The notes: a model not told the origin generated them from the letters alone. Positions 53,655 through 63,073 are shown, counted from the first letter of the stretch. The stretch: 64,000 bases of DNA from Caenimonas aquaedulcis (GCF_015831345.1 NZ_JADWYS010000001.1:1002118-1066117), one strand, 5' to 3'. A program made the numbers and translations.

Positions 53655-55577
53655 TTATGAACTCTTGCGCACGCGCAGGTACCACTCGCAGAGCAGGCGG
53701 ACCTGCCGGTGCGTATAGCCCTTTTCGACCATGCGGTTCACGAAGTCTTCGTGCTTCTTCTGCTCGTCGGCGCTCGCCTTGGCGTTGAAGCTGATGACCG
53801 GCAGCAGGTCCTCGGTGTTGGAGAACATCTTCTTCTCGATCACGGTGCGCAGCTTCTCGTAGCTGGTCCACACCGGATTCTTGCCGGCGTTGCTCGCGCG
53901 CGCGCGCAGGACGAAGTTCACGATCTCGTTGCGGAAATCCTTCGGGTTGGACAGCCCGGCGGGCTTCTCGATCTTCTCCAGTTCCGCATTCAGCGCCGCG
54001 CGGTCGAAGATTTCGCCCGTGTCGGTGTCACGGAACTCCTGATCCTGGATCCAGAAGTCCGCATACGTCACGTAGCGGTCGAAGATGTTCTGGCCGTACT
54101 CCGAATACGACTCGAGGTAGGCCGTCTGGATTTCCTTGCCGATGAATTCCGCATAGCGGGCCGACAGGTGTTCCTTGATGTACGCCAGGTACTTCTGCTC
54201 GGTCTCCTGCGGGAACTGCTCGCGCTCGATCTGCTGTTCCAGCACGTACATCAGGTGCACCGGGTTCGCGGCGATCTCGGTGGAATCGAAATTGAACACT
54301 TTCGACAGGATCTTGAACGCGAAGCGCGTGGAAATCCCGGTCATGCCTTCATCGACACCCGCGTAGTCGCGGTATTCCTGGTAGCTCTTGGCCTTGGGGT
54401 CGGTGTCCTTCAGGTTCTCGCCGTCGTAGATCTGCATCTTGGAGAAGATGCTGGAATTCTCCGGCTCCTTCAGGCGCGTGAGCACCGAGAACTGCGCCAT
54501 CATCTTGAGCGTGCCCGGTGCGCACACCGCGTCCTTGAGCGACGAATTGCGCACGAGCTTGTCGTAGATCTTGATCTCTTCGGTCACGCGCAGGCAGTAC
54601 GGCACCTTGACGATGTAGATCCGGTCCAGGAAAGCTTCGTTGTTCTTGTTGTTCTTAAATGCTTTCCACTCGCTTTCGTTGCTGTGGGCCATCACGATGC
54701 CGTCGAACGGGATCGCGCCGAAGCCTTCGGTGCCCTTGAAGTTTCCTTCCTGCGTCGCCGTGAGCAGCGGGTGCAGCACCTTGATCGGCGCCTTGAACAT
54801 TTCCACGAATTCCAGCAGGCCCTGGTTGGCCAGGCACAGGCCGCCCGAGTAGCTGTAGGCGTCCGGGTCATCCTGCGCGAAGGTCTCGAGCTTGCGGATG
54901 TCGATCTTGCCCACCAGCGCGGAGATGTCCTGGTTGTTCTCGTCGCCCGGCTCCGTCTTGGCGATGCCGCACTGCTTGAGGATGGAGGGGTAGCGCTTGA
55001 CCACGCGGAACTTGCGGATGTCGCCGCCGAATTCTTCCAGGCGCTTCACGGCCCACGGCGACATGACGCGCTGCAGGTAGCGCGGCGCGATGCCGTACTG
55101 CTGCTCGAGCACCGGCGCGTCCTCGACGTTGTTGAAAAGGCCCAGCGGCGATTCGTTCACCGGCGATCCCTTGATCGCGTAGAAGGGCACCTGCTCCATC
55201 AGCGCCTTCAGGCGCTCCGCGATGGAGGACTTTCCGCCGCCCACCGGGCCCAGCAGGTAGAGAATCTGCTTCTTTTCCTCCAGGCCCTGCGCCGCGTGCC
55301 GGAAGCAGGAGACCACCTGTTCGATGGGCTCTTCGAGGCCGTAGAAATCCTTGAAGGCGGGATAGATGCGCACCATCTTGTTGCCGAAGATGCGCGAGAG
55401 GCGCGGGTCGTGGCGCGTATCGACCAGCTCCGGTTCGCCGATGGCGGCCAGCATCCGCTCTGCGGCGGTGGCGTATGCCATCTTGTCGCGCTTGCACAGC
55501 TCCAGGTAATCCTCGAGCGACATCTCCTCTTCGCGCGTCTGCTCGTAACGTGCCAGGAAGTTGCGGACCACATCCAT
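53655..55577 (-). CDS. prkA: PrkA serine protein kinase (YeaG)
   Basis: The 640-residue length is typical. An AAA+-like N-terminal domain carries Walker A GPVGGGKSS (110-118), the Walker B-like region MAHSNESEWK, and a C-terminal PrkA kinase-like domain. The family is a serine kinase/AAA+ protein that phosphorylates partners under stress. The start MDVVRNFLARYEQ follows AAGGAGCTCTC. It is the first gene of the leftward operon with yeaH and spoVR. Its promoter region carries a perfect inverted repeat. Confidence 0.96.
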   Translation of the reverse strand: MDVVRNFLARYEQTREEEMSLEDYLELCKRDKMAYATAAERMLAAIGEPELVDTRHDPRLSRIFGNKMVRIYPAFKDFYGLEEPIEQVVSCFRHAAQGLEEKKQILYLLGPVGGGKSSIAERLKALMEQVPFYAIKGSPVNESPLGLFNNVEDAPVLEQQYGIAPRYLQRVMSPWAVKRLEEFGGDIRKFRVVKRYPSILKQCGIAKTEPGDENNQDISALVGKIDIRKLETFAQDDPDAYSYSGGLCLANQGLLEFVEMFKAPIKVLHPLLTATQEGNFKGTEGFGAIPFDGIVMAHSNESEWKAFKNNKNNEAFLDRIYIVKVPYCLRVTEEIKIYDKLVRNSSLKDAVCAPGTLKMMAQFSVLTRLKEPENSSIFSKMQIYDGENLKDTDPKAKSYQEYRDYAGVDEGMTGISTRFAFKILSKVFNFDSTEIAANPVHLMYVLEQQIEREQFPQETEQKYLAYIKEHLSARYAEFIGKEIQTAYLESYSEYGQNIFDRYVTYADFWIQDQEFRDTDTGEIFDRAALNAELEKIEKPAGLSNPKDFRNEIVNFVLRARASNAGKNPVWTSYEKLRTVIEKKMFSNTEDLLPVISFNAKASADEQKKHEDFVNRMVEKGYTHRQVRLLCEWYLRVRKSS

Positions 55578-55689
55578 GAGAGAGCTCCTTTGACGGACCT
55601 GTTGATCGCCTCGACAACGCACTAACGCCGAGTCACTCTAACGCATGACCAATTGCACGCAGCGGACTCGCCTGTCAGTAAAAATCTGT

Positions 55690-55706
55690 GTTCACTGTAG
55701 GTGAAC
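55690..55706. promoter_or_regulatory. Inverted repeat GTTCAC-N5-GTGAAC upstream of prkA
   Basis: The 17-base perfect dyad covers ACTGTA (TACAGT on the minus strand, 55694-55699), which with TTGTTT (55721-55716) at a 16-base spacer could be the prkA promoter. The 289-base gap from 55578 to 55866 shows no other feature. Confidence 0.45.
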
Positions 55707-55866
55707 GGTAGATTAAAACAAGAGGGTCGAGTTCCTCGGGGTTTTCGCTGGGGACAGTGTGCACATTCCGCGCCACCGCGTGTTGCGATCGAGCAAAAAC
55801 CACGCCCGCTGCGTGCGGGATCGCACACAGGACGGCAGAGCTGCGCAAAAATGCGCAGGGGCAGGC

Positions 55867-56592
55867 CTAGATGCCGCGGTCTTTACGCCACGCGGCGAAG
55901 GCTTCGCGCGTTTGCGCGTTCGGCGGGTAGGTCCCGGGCAAGGCCGCGCCGCCCTCGATCCGCTCGAGGATGAAAGCTTCCATCTTTTCCTGCTCGGACG
56001 CGTCGCGCGCGACTTCCTCCGCCAGGTGCCGCGGGATGACGACGACGCCCTCGTCGTCCCCCACCATGATGTCGCCCGGATACACCGCGACCCCGCCGCA
56101 GCCGATCGGCACGTCCAGGTCGATCGCGTGGTGGTGGATCAGGTTCAGCGGCGCGCTGCCGCCCGCGCAGTAAACCGGGAAGTCCATCGCGGAGATCGCA
56201 CCGCTGTCGCGCACCGGGCCGTCGGACACGAGGCCCGCCGCGCCGCGGACCTTCAGTCGCGTGGTCAGGATCTGGCCGCCCGAGGCGACGCGGGTTTCGC
56301 CGCGGCAATCGATCACGAGCACATGGCCCGGCGGCACGCTCTCGATGCCCTTGCGCTGGGGATGGTTCGGGTCGTCGAAAGCGCTGATCTGGTCCACGTC
56401 CTCGCGGGCCGGGATGTTGCGCATCGTGAACGCGGGGCCGACGAGGTTGCCACCCGAGGGCTCGGTCAGGCGGGCGATGCCCTGGATGTACACATTGCGG
56501 AAACCGCGCTTGAACAGCTGCGTGCACAAGGTCGCGACGCTCACGCCGCGCAGCAGGTCACGGGTGGCTTCCTTGAATTCGATATCGGCCAT
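55867..56592 (-). CDS. RraA-like / HMG-CHA aldolase-family protein
   Basis: The 241-residue protein has the RraA-like fold motifs VGPAFTMRNIP, VLVIDCRGETRVASGG, SDGPVRDSGAI and YPGDIMVGDDEGVVVIP. Aldolase members of the family have an acidic residue three positions after the RD pair; here it is Ala (RDSGAI), so catalytic type is uncertain. It lies 10 bases after the Bug receptor and downstream of the IlvD-type dehydratase, so it may cleave or process the 2-keto-3-deoxy acid product. True RraA regulators of RNase E are shorter, about 160 residues. Confidence 0.85.
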   Translation of the reverse strand: MADIEFKEATRDLLRGVSVATLCTQLFKRGFRNVYIQGIARLTEPSGGNLVGPAFTMRNIPAREDVDQISAFDDPNHPQRKGIESVPPGHVLVIDCRGETRVASGGQILTTRLKVRGAAGLVSDGPVRDSGAISAMDFPVYCAGGSAPLNLIHHHAIDLDVPIGCGGVAVYPGDIMVGDDEGVVVIPRHLAEEVARDASEQEKMEAFILERIEGGAALPGTYPPNAQTREAFAAWRKDRGI

Positions 56593-56602
56593 GAGGGTCC
56601 CT

Positions 56603-57586
56603 TCAGTTCGCGGTGGCGCCGGATTTCTTCACCAGCTCGGCCCAACGGGGGATCTCGCGCGCCATGTGCGCGGCCAGATCCTCGGGCGAACTCGCGACGA
56701 TTTCCATGCCCAGGTTCGCCTGCAGCTTTTCCCTGACATCGGGCATGGCGAGGATCCTGCGGATCTCGGCGTTGAGCTTCTGCACGATCGCCTTCGGCGT
56801 CCCGTGGGGCGCATACACGGCCTGCCAGGACGCCATCTCGAACTTCGGCACGCCCGACTCCATCATCGTGGGGATCTGCGGCGCCAGCGCCATGCGCTTT
56901 GCCGTCGTCACGGCGATCACCTTCAGCTTGCCTGCCTGCACCAGGGGCACGGCAGCCGTCATCTGGTCGAACATGAAAGGCACGGTGCCGGAGGACACAT
57001 CGATCATCGCGGGCGGCGTGCCCTTGTAGGGGATGTGCGTGAGCGGCACGCCGATCAGCTCGCCGAACAATTCGCCGGCCAGGTGCGTGGACGTGCCCGC
57101 GCCGGAAGACGCGAAGCTGCGCTTCTTCGGTTCTTTCTTCAGGAGCGCGACGAGTTCCTGCACGGTGTTCACCCCCAGGTTCGGGTCGACCAGCAGTACG
57201 TTGGGCAGCATGGCGACGAGCGACACCGGCTCGAAATCCTTCACCGGGTCGTATGGAAGGTTCTTGTACAGGCTCGCATTGATCGCGTGCGTGCTGATGG
57301 TGCCGCCGAAGAGCGTGTAGCCGTCCGGCTTCGCCTTGGCCACGTAGGCGGCGCCCACCGCACCCGCCGCGCCGGGCTTGTTGTCCACGACGAAAGGCTG
57401 GCCGAGCGACGCCTGCAGCTTCTCGCACAGCGTGCGGCCGATCACGTCGGTCGAGCCGCCGGGCGTGAAAGGCACGACGTAGCTGACGGGCTTCGCCGGC
57501 CAGGGCGCGTCCTGCGCGAGGCCCCAGGGGGCGGCGGCGGCGAGTCCGGCCGAGGCCAGGCCCTTGAGGGCGGAACGTCTTTGCAT
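56603..57586 (-). CDS. Bug-family tripartite tricarboxylate transporter receptor
   Basis: The 327-residue receptor has a Tat-like signal (RRSALKGLASAGLAAAAPWG) and the Bug signatures PVSYVVPFTPGGSTDVIGRT, VDNKPGAAGAVGAAYVAK, and HLAGELFGELIG. Bug proteins of Burkholderiales bind small organic acids such as carboxylates, nicotinate or sugar acids in the periplasm. No TctA/TctB permease genes are in the window. It lies 21 bases after the dehydratase, so its ligand is probably that enzyme's substrate or precursor. Confidence 0.92.
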   Translation of the reverse strand: MQRRSALKGLASAGLAAAAPWGLAQDAPWPAKPVSYVVPFTPGGSTDVIGRTLCEKLQASLGQPFVVDNKPGAAGAVGAAYVAKAKPDGYTLFGGTISTHAINASLYKNLPYDPVKDFEPVSLVAMLPNVLLVDPNLGVNTVQELVALLKKEPKKRSFASSGAGTSTHLAGELFGELIGVPLTHIPYKGTPPAMIDVSSGTVPFMFDQMTAAVPLVQAGKLKVIAVTTAKRMALAPQIPTMMESGVPKFEMASWQAVYAPHGTPKAIVQKLNAEIRRILAMPDVREKLQANLGMEIVASSPEDLAAHMAREIPRWAELVKKSGATAN

Positions 57587-57607
57587 GTCTCTCTCCAGGT
57601 GTGGGAA

Positions 57608-59350
57608 TCAGTGGATCTCGGGCTCGCCGCTGCTCGCGGTTTTGCTTTCCGGCTCGAGAAAGTCGAAGTCGCAGCCGGTATCGGCCTGCCCGACGTGCTT
57701 GAGATACAGCACGCCGTAGCCGCGCGAGAATTTTTCGGGCGGCGCCTGCCACGCGATGCGCCGGCGCGCGAGTTCCGCGTCGTCGACCTGCATGTCGATG
57801 CGGCGCGCATCCACGTCGAGCGTGACGAGATCGCCGTCGCGCACCAGCGCGAGCGGCCCACCCACGTGCGACTCCGGCGTGACGTGCAGCACGCACGCGC
57901 CGTAGCTCGTGCCGCTCATGCGCGCATCGCTGATGCGCACCATGTCGCGCACCCCTTCCTTCAGCAGCTTCTGCGGGATCGGCAGCTGGCCCCACTCCGG
58001 CATGCCGGGCGCGCCCTGGGGGCCGGCGCTCTGCAGGACGATCACGCTGTCGGCGGTCACCGCCAGGTCCGGTGAATCGATGCGTGCAGCCATGTCCGCG
58101 TAATCCTTGAACACCACGGCCGGGCCGGTGTGCTTGCGCAGCCGCTGCTCCATCGCCGCGGGCTTGATCACGGCGCCCTGCGGCGCGAGGTTGCCCGTCA
58201 GCACCGCGAGGCCGCCGCTTTGCAGCAGCGCGTTCTCGCGGGTGCGGATCACGTCGTCGTCGAACACCTGCGCGCCCTCGATGTTCTCCCCGAGCGTGCG
58301 GCCGCTCACCGTTGTCTGTCCCAGGTCGAGCAAACCCGGCAGGCGCGTGAGCAAGGCACGCAGGCCGCCCGCGTAGAAGAAGTCTTCCATCAGGTACTTG
58401 CCGCTCGGCCGAAGGTTCGCGAGCACCGGGGTCTCGCGAGCCAGCGCATCGAAGCGTGCAAGGTCCAGCGCGATCCCCGCACGCCGCGCCATCGCGATCA
58501 GGTGCACGATGGCATTCGTGGAGCCGCCCAGGGCCAGCACCGCGGTGACGGCGTTGTCGAAAGACTTCGCCGTGAGGATGTCGGAAGGCTTCAGGTCCTC
58601 CCAGACCATGTCCACGATGCGCCTGCCCGTCAGCGACGCCATCTGCGCGTGACGCGAGTCCGGTGCGGGGATCGACGCTGCGCCCGGCAGCGTGAGCCCC
58701 AGCACCTCCGCCGCGCTCGTCATCGTGCTGGCCGTGCCCATGGTCATGCAATGGCCGGGCGAGCGCGCGATGCCGTCCTCCACGTCCCGCCAGTCCTGCT
58801 CGCCGATGTTTCCTGCCCGCAGTTCCGCCCAGTACTTCCAGGTGTCCGACCCCGAGCCCAGGAAGCCGCCCTTATAGTCGCCGCGGAGCATCGGCCCGGC
58901 CGGCATGAAGATGGTCGGCAGGTCCATCGACACCGCGCCCATGATGAGCGCGGGCGTGGTCTTGTCGCAGCCGCCCATGAGCACGCAGCCGTCGGCGGGG
59001 TACGAGCGCAGCAGCTCCTCGGTCTCCATCGCGAGCAGGTTGCGAAAGAGCATCGTCGTGGGCTTCTGGAACGGCTCCGCGAGCGACATCGCGGGCATCT
59101 CCACCGGGAAGCCTCCTGCCTGCCAGATGCCGCGCTTGACCTCCTCCACGCGCTGCTTGAAGTGCGTGTGGCAGGAGTTGATGTCGCTCCAGGTGTTGAT
59201 GATGGCGATGACGGGCTTGCCGGCGTAGTCGTCGCGATGGAAGCCCATCTGCGCGGTACGCGAGCGATGGCCGAAGGCGCGCAGGTCCTTGACGCCGTAC
59301 CAGCGGTGGCTGCGCAACTCTTCGGGGGTCTTCTTGCGGGGTGGCGTCAC
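57608..59350 (-). CDS. IlvD/Edd-family sugar-acid dehydratase (L-arabonate dehydratase type)
   Basis: The 580-residue protein has the three [2Fe-2S] ligands Cys60 ([10 protein letters not shown]), Cys128 ([10 protein letters not shown]) and Cys201 ([13 protein letters not shown]), placed like Cys59, Cys127 and Cys200 of Rhizobium L-arabinonate dehydratase. It dehydrates an aldonic acid to a 2-keto-3-deoxy acid with Mg2+. The start is GTG with AGGA upstream; 56 bases separate it from the divergent GntR gene. It leads a dehydratase-Bug-RraA-like operon. Whether the substrate is L-arabonate, D-xylonate or another acid is not decided. Confidence 0.9.
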   Translation of the reverse strand: MTPPRKKTPEELRSHRWYGVKDLRAFGHRSRTAQMGFHRDDYAGKPVIAIINTWSDINSCHTHFKQRVEEVKRGIWQAGGFPVEMPAMSLAEPFQKPTTMLFRNLLAMETEELLRSYPADGCVLMGGCDKTTPALIMGAVSMDLPTIFMPAGPMLRGDYKGGFLGSGSDTWKYWAELRAGNIGEQDWRDVEDGIARSPGHCMTMGTASTMTSAAEVLGLTLPGAASIPAPDSRHAQMASLTGRRIVDMVWEDLKPSDILTAKSFDNAVTAVLALGGSTNAIVHLIAMARRAGIALDLARFDALARETPVLANLRPSGKYLMEDFFYAGGLRALLTRLPGLLDLGQTTVSGRTLGENIEGAQVFDDDVIRTRENALLQSGGLAVLTGNLAPQGAVIKPAAMEQRLRKHTGPAVVFKDYADMAARIDSPDLAVTADSVIVLQSAGPQGAPGMPEWGQLPIPQKLLKEGVRDMVRISDARMSGTSYGACVLHVTPESHVGGPLALVRDGDLVTLDVDARRIDMQVDDAELARRRIAWQAPPEKFSRGYGVLYLKHVGQADTGCDFDFLEPESKTASSGEPEIH

Positions 59351-59376
59351 GGCAGTCCTGCGGATGGCGAAAGGAA

Positions 59377-59395
59377 CTGATATATTAGCACATCA
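59377..59395. promoter_or_regulatory. Candidate GntR operator in the dehydratase/GntR gap
   Basis: CTGATATATTAG is a 5-of-6 palindrome and extends into GCACATCA, giving also a TGAT...ATCA dyad. It lies midway between the divergent starts at 59350 and 59407. Confidence 0.42.
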
Positions 59396-59406
59396 ATACA
59401 CGCGCC

Positions 59407-60090
59407 ATGCCCCAGCCGATCCGCCTCGACCGCTACCGCCAGGCTTCGCCGCAGGTGTACGAATCCCTGCGCGAGATGATCCTGTCGCTCGAACTCGCGC
59501 CCGGCAGCACCCTGGTGCGTACCGAACTCGCGGCGCGCTTCGGGGTGAGCCAGACGCCGGTGCGCGACGCGCTGCAGCGCCTGCAGCACGAAAGCCTCGT
59601 GGACATCTTTCCGCAGGCCGCCACGCAGGTGAGCAAGATCGACCTGGCCCTCGCATCGCAGGCGCACTTCCTGCGGCGCTCGCTTGAGATGGAGATCGTG
59701 CGAACGCTCGCGCAGGAGCGGGACGCAGTGGTCATCGCGAAGCTGCGCGCGTGGATCGCTCAGCAGGTCGCCTTCGCCGCGGCGCGCGACCTCGAAGGCT
59801 TCTCCCGCGCGGACCAGTCCTTCCACTTCGAGATGTACGCGGCCTGCGGCCAGGAGCCTCTGCACCAGCTGGTGCGAAGCCTGAGCGGGCACATCGACCG
59901 GCTGCGCAACCTGCACGTGCCCACCCGCGGCAAGGTGCAGCGCATCGTCGCGGACCACACCGCGATCGTCGACGCGATTGCTGCTGGGTCGGTCAAGCGC
60001 GCACAGGACGCATTGCGCGAGCACCTGTCGGGGACGCTTGCGCAGGCGCAGGCCATCCGCAAGGCGCACCCCGGCTACTTCAGCGATTGA
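59407..60090 (+). CDS. GntR-family regulator, FadR/FCD subfamily
   Basis: The 227-residue protein has the winged helix (LREMILSLELAPGSTLVR, FGVSQTPVRDALQRLQHES) and an FCD domain with metal-ligand His residues in SFHFEMYAA and ADHTAIVDAI. It is divergent from the sugar-acid dehydratase operon and next to the second Bug receptor, so it probably represses one or both in response to a sugar acid or its breakdown product. The family pattern predicts a dyad operator in the short gap. Confidence 0.92.
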   Translation: MPQPIRLDRYRQASPQVYESLREMILSLELAPGSTLVRTELAARFGVSQTPVRDALQRLQHESLVDIFPQAATQVSKIDLALASQAHFLRRSLEMEIVRTLAQERDAVVIAKLRAWIAQQVAFAAARDLEGFSRADQSFHFEMYAACGQEPLHQLVRSLSGHIDRLRNLHVPTRGKVQRIVADHTAIVDAIAAGSVKRAQDALREHLSGTLAQAQAIRKAHPGYFSD

Positions 60091-60113
60091 AAAGTCAATT
60101 GATGCGGCGCGCC

Positions 60114-60142
60114 TTGACAGCGCCGGGATGCCCGCCTATCGT
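60114..60142 (+). promoter_or_regulatory. Sigma-70 promoter of the second Bug receptor
   Basis: TTGACA (60114-60119), a 17-base spacer, then TATCGT (60137-60142). It lies about 40 bases before the start codon, directly before the LacI-type palindrome. Confidence 0.65.
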
Positions 60143-60147
60143 GGGCG

Positions 60148-60159
60148 GTTAGCGCTAAC
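60148..60159. promoter_or_regulatory. LacI-family-type operator palindrome
   Basis: GTTAGCGCTAAC is a perfect 12-bp palindrome with a central CG, the usual form of LacI/GalR-family sites. It sits at the predicted transcription start of the Bug gene. No LacI regulator is encoded in the window. Confidence 0.6.
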
Positions 60160-60181
60160 ACGCGTATCCTTCCACTGCACA

Positions 60182-61174
60182 ATGTCCACCACCCGCATTT
60201 CCCACACCCGCCGTTCGCTCATCCATGCCGCGGCCCTGGCTGCCGCCGGTCTCACCACGGGAACCTCGTTCGCCCAGTCCGCCTATCCATCGAAAACGAT
60301 CCGCATCCTGCTGCCCTTCCCCGCCGGCGGCAGCACGGACCCGATCGCCCGCCTGCTCGCGCAGAAGCTCAACGACGCCTGGGGCCAGCCCGTCATCGTG
60401 GACAACCGTCCCGGCGGCAACACGATCATCGGCACCGAAGCGCTGACGAAGGCCCCGGCCGACGGCCACACGCTGCTCTACACCGCGAGCACGCACGTGA
60501 TCAACTCGCTGCTGATCCCCAACCTGCCCTACGACAGCGTGAAGGACTTCCAGCCCGTCGCGCTGATCGTGCGCAGCGAGTTCGTGCTCGTGGTGCATCC
60601 GTCGGTGCCCGCGAACAACCTGCAGGAATTCATCGCGCTCGCCAAGGCAAAACCCGGCGTCCTCAACTACGCCACCTCCGGCAACGGCAACCCCAACCAT
60701 CTCGCGGGCGAATACTTCGGTATGGTCGCGGGCGTGAAGTTGAACAACGTCCCGTACAAAGGCGGGGGCCCTGCCATCTCGGACCTGCTCGGCGGCCAGG
60801 TGCAGGCGATGTTCTCGGTGCCCACGTCGGTGGCGGGCCACATCAAGGCCGGGAAGCTGCGCGCCCTCGCCTACACCGGGAGCATTCCGCTTCCCGGGCT
60901 CGCGGTGCCGAGCTTCGCGCAGGCAGGGCTTCCCAACTTCGACATCAATTCATGGAACGGCGTGTTCGTTGCGGCTGGGACGCCGCGGCCCATCGTCGAC
61001 AAGCTGGCGGCGGAGATCGCGAAGATCCTCGCGATGCCCGACGTGAAGGAAAAATTTGCCGCGCAGGGACAGGACCCGTACTTCCTGGGCCCCGATCAGT
61101 TCGGCGCGATGCTCGCCTCGGACCGGCAGAAGTACGCCGGCATCATCAAGAGCGCCAACATCAAGATGGAATGA
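60182..61174 (+). CDS. Bug-family tripartite tricarboxylate transporter receptor
   Basis: The 330-residue receptor has an N-terminal signal with TRRSLIHAAALAAAGLTTGT and Bug motifs ILLPFPAGGSTDPIARLL, VDNRPGGNTIIGTEAL, and HLAGEYFGMVAG. It differs clearly from the first Bug at 56603-57586, so it is not a recent duplicate. Its own promoter and a LacI-type palindrome suggest separate control. It ends 1 base before the end of the convergent aldo/keto reductase. Confidence 0.92.
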   Translation: MSTTRISHTRRSLIHAAALAAAGLTTGTSFAQSAYPSKTIRILLPFPAGGSTDPIARLLAQKLNDAWGQPVIVDNRPGGNTIIGTEALTKAPADGHTLLYTASTHVINSLLIPNLPYDSVKDFQPVALIVRSEFVLVVHPSVPANNLQEFIALAKAKPGVLNYATSGNGNPNHLAGEYFGMVAGVKLNNVPYKGGGPAISDLLGGQVQAMFSVPTSVAGHIKAGKLRALAYTGSIPLPGLAVPSFAQAGLPNFDINSWNGVFVAAGTPRPIVDKLAAEIAKILAMPDVKEKFAAQGQDPYFLGPDQFGAMLASDRQKYAGIIKSANIKME

Positions 61175-61175
61175 A

Positions 61176-62168
61176 CTAGCGAGACGCGTCCCCCATGCGG
61201 AACTCGTGCGTCGCCTCGTCAAGCTTCGCGAGCAGCGCGGCATCCAGCTTCACCTCGTTCGCCGCGAACAGCTCCGGCATCTGCGCGAGTTTGCTCGCAC
61301 CGAGAATCGCGCAGGTGACGCCCGGCTGCGCCATCACCCAGGCGAGCGAAAGGCGCAGCAGCGGGATGCCCGCCTCGTCCGCGATCTTCGAGAGCTTGCC
61401 GATGGCCTCGAACTCGCGTTCGTGCCAGTAGCGCTCCTTGTACATCTTCGCCGCGCCGCCCTGCCCGAAACGGCCCGAGGCGTCCGGCGCATTCAGGTCC
61501 CTGTGCTTGCCCGTCAGCAGCCCACCGGCCAGCGGGTTGTAGCAAAGCGTGCCGATGCCGTCTTCCTGGCACAGCGGAAAGAGGTCGCGCTCGAACTGGC
61601 GGAAAAGCAGGTTGTAGCGCGGCTGCGCCGTCGCGATCTTCACGACGCCCAGCGCTTCGCTGCGACCCAGCGCGCGGGCCAGGCGCCACGCCGTCCAGTT
61701 GGAAACGCCGACGTAACGCGCGCGGCCGCTCTTCACGATAGTGTCCAGCGCCTCCAGCGTTTCGTCGATCGAGGTGTCCGGGTCGTCGCGGTGCAACTGG
61801 TAAAGATCGACGTAGTCGGTGTCCAGGCGCTTGAGCGACGCGTCGATCGCATCGAGCAGGTGCTTGCGCGAATTGCCGCTGTCCCAGGGTAGCGGCCCCA
61901 TGGGCGAGCTGCCCTTGGTCGCGAGGATGAAGTTGTGGCGCCTGCCCTTGAGCCAGCGGCCGACGATGCGCTCGGTCTCGCCGCGCACCTCGCCTTCGGA
62001 GCCCAGCGGATAGTTGTCCGCGACGTCGATGAAGTTCACCCCCGCCTGCGCGCAGGCGTCGAGGATGGTGAACGCATCGGGCTCGGCCGTCTGCGTGCCG
62101 AAGGTCATCGTGCCCATGCACATGCGGGAGACCTTCAGGCCGGTCGAGCCCAGTCGCGTCAACTTCAT
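61176..62168 (-). CDS. Aldo/keto reductase
   Basis: The 330-residue TIM-barrel NADPH oxidoreductase has the catalytic Asp in NFIDVADNYPLGSEGE with Tyr/Lys/His partners (FILATKGS, LYQLHRDDP), and the C-terminal NADPH motif AILGASKLAQM. It probably reduces a sugar or keto compound. The start overlaps the upstream beta-hydroxyacid dehydrogenase stop by ATGA. It is the last gene of the second catabolic operon. Confidence 0.9.
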   Translation of the reverse strand: MKLTRLGSTGLKVSRMCMGTMTFGTQTAEPDAFTILDACAQAGVNFIDVADNYPLGSEGEVRGETERIVGRWLKGRRHNFILATKGSSPMGPLPWDSGNSRKHLLDAIDASLKRLDTDYVDLYQLHRDDPDTSIDETLEALDTIVKSGRARYVGVSNWTAWRLARALGRSEALGVVKIATAQPRYNLLFRQFERDLFPLCQEDGIGTLCYNPLAGGLLTGKHRDLNAPDASGRFGQGGAAKMYKERYWHEREFEAIGKLSKIADEAGIPLLRLSLAWVMAQPGVTCAILGASKLAQMPELFAANEVKLDAALLAKLDEATHEFRMGDASR

Positions 62169-63058
62169 TTTTTCGAGTCCTTGGTCCAGTGTTCGATGGA
62201 AGTCACGAGCTCCGTCATGTCGCGCTGCATGCCGTCGGTGGCGCCCGCGAAGTTCCAGAGCTGGCGCACGGTGTTGCCGACCCACATCGGCACGCCCAGC
62301 GCCTCGCATTCTTCCACGGCCAGGCCGATGTCCTTGCACACGCTGGAAATCGGGAAGCCGAAGTCGAAGCTGCGCGGCAGCACCTGCTTCATGAACTTGT
62401 CCTGCGACGCGCCGCTGCGGCCGCTGCCGGCATTGATCGCGGCCATCATGACCTGCGGGTCGAGCCCGCCCTTGACCCCGGCGACGAAGGCCTCGGACGT
62501 AATGGCGAAGGCCGTCGAGCTCAGCATGTTGTTGAGCAGCTTGAGCAGCTGCGCCTGGCCCGGCTCCGGCCCGACCATGAACAGCTTGCCGAAAGCTTCG
62601 AGCAAGCCCTTCACCTGTGCCACCGCCTGCTCGCGTCCCGCGACCATCACGGCCAGCGTGCCCGCCTTCGCGCCGGCGGCCCCGCCGCTCACGGGCGCAT
62701 CCACCAGGTCGATGCCCCTGGCGAGCAAGCCCGCCGCGGCGGCCTTGGTCGCTCGCGAGCCCACGGTCGAAAGGTCCACCACGACCTTCACCGCCTTGCC
62801 TTCCTTGATGCCCCCCTCGCCCACCATCACCTGCGTGAAGACGGCCGGGCTGGGGAGGCTGGTGAAGACGACGGGTGCGCGGTCGACGACGTCCTTGAGG
62901 CTCGCGCCGGCCTTCGCGCCCGCTTCCACCATCGCGCTGACGGCGGCGGGCGCTGCGTCGTACACGATGACTTCATGACCCTTGGCGAGAAGATGCTTCG
63001 CGATGGGGTTGCCCATCACGCCGACGCCGATGAAACCGATGATTCGCTTGTCTGCCAT
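62165..63058 (-). CDS. Beta-hydroxyacid dehydrogenase (3-hydroxyisobutyrate/tartronate-semialdehyde reductase family)
   Basis: The 297-residue protein has the Rossmann site IGFIGVGVMGNPIAKHL, VVDLSTVG, the substrate motif DAPVSGGAAGAKAGTLAVMV and the catalytic Lys in LLKLLNNML. It interconverts beta-hydroxy acids and semialdehydes with NAD(P). In sugar-acid operons such enzymes often act as tartronate-semialdehyde reductases. It starts 15 bases after the CMD-like gene, in the same operon. Confidence 0.92.
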   Translation of the reverse strand: MADKRIIGFIGVGVMGNPIAKHLLAKGHEVIVYDAAPAAVSAMVEAGAKAGASLKDVVDRAPVVFTSLPSPAVFTQVMVGEGGIKEGKAVKVVVDLSTVGSRATKAAAAGLLARGIDLVDAPVSGGAAGAKAGTLAVMVAGREQAVAQVKGLLEAFGKLFMVGPEPGQAQLLKLLNNMLSSTAFAITSEAFVAGVKGGLDPQVMMAAINAGSGRSGASQDKFMKQVLPRSFDFGFPISSVCKDIGLAVEECEALGVPMWVGNTVRQLWNFAGATDGMQRDMTELVTSIEHWTKDSKK

Positions 63059-63073
63059 GTCAGTCTCCCGGGC

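Noticed and set aside
53709..55625. 638-codon plus-strand frame antisense to prkA
   Set aside because: It mirrors prkA codon bias and has no domain, and prkA is certain from its P-loop and operon context.
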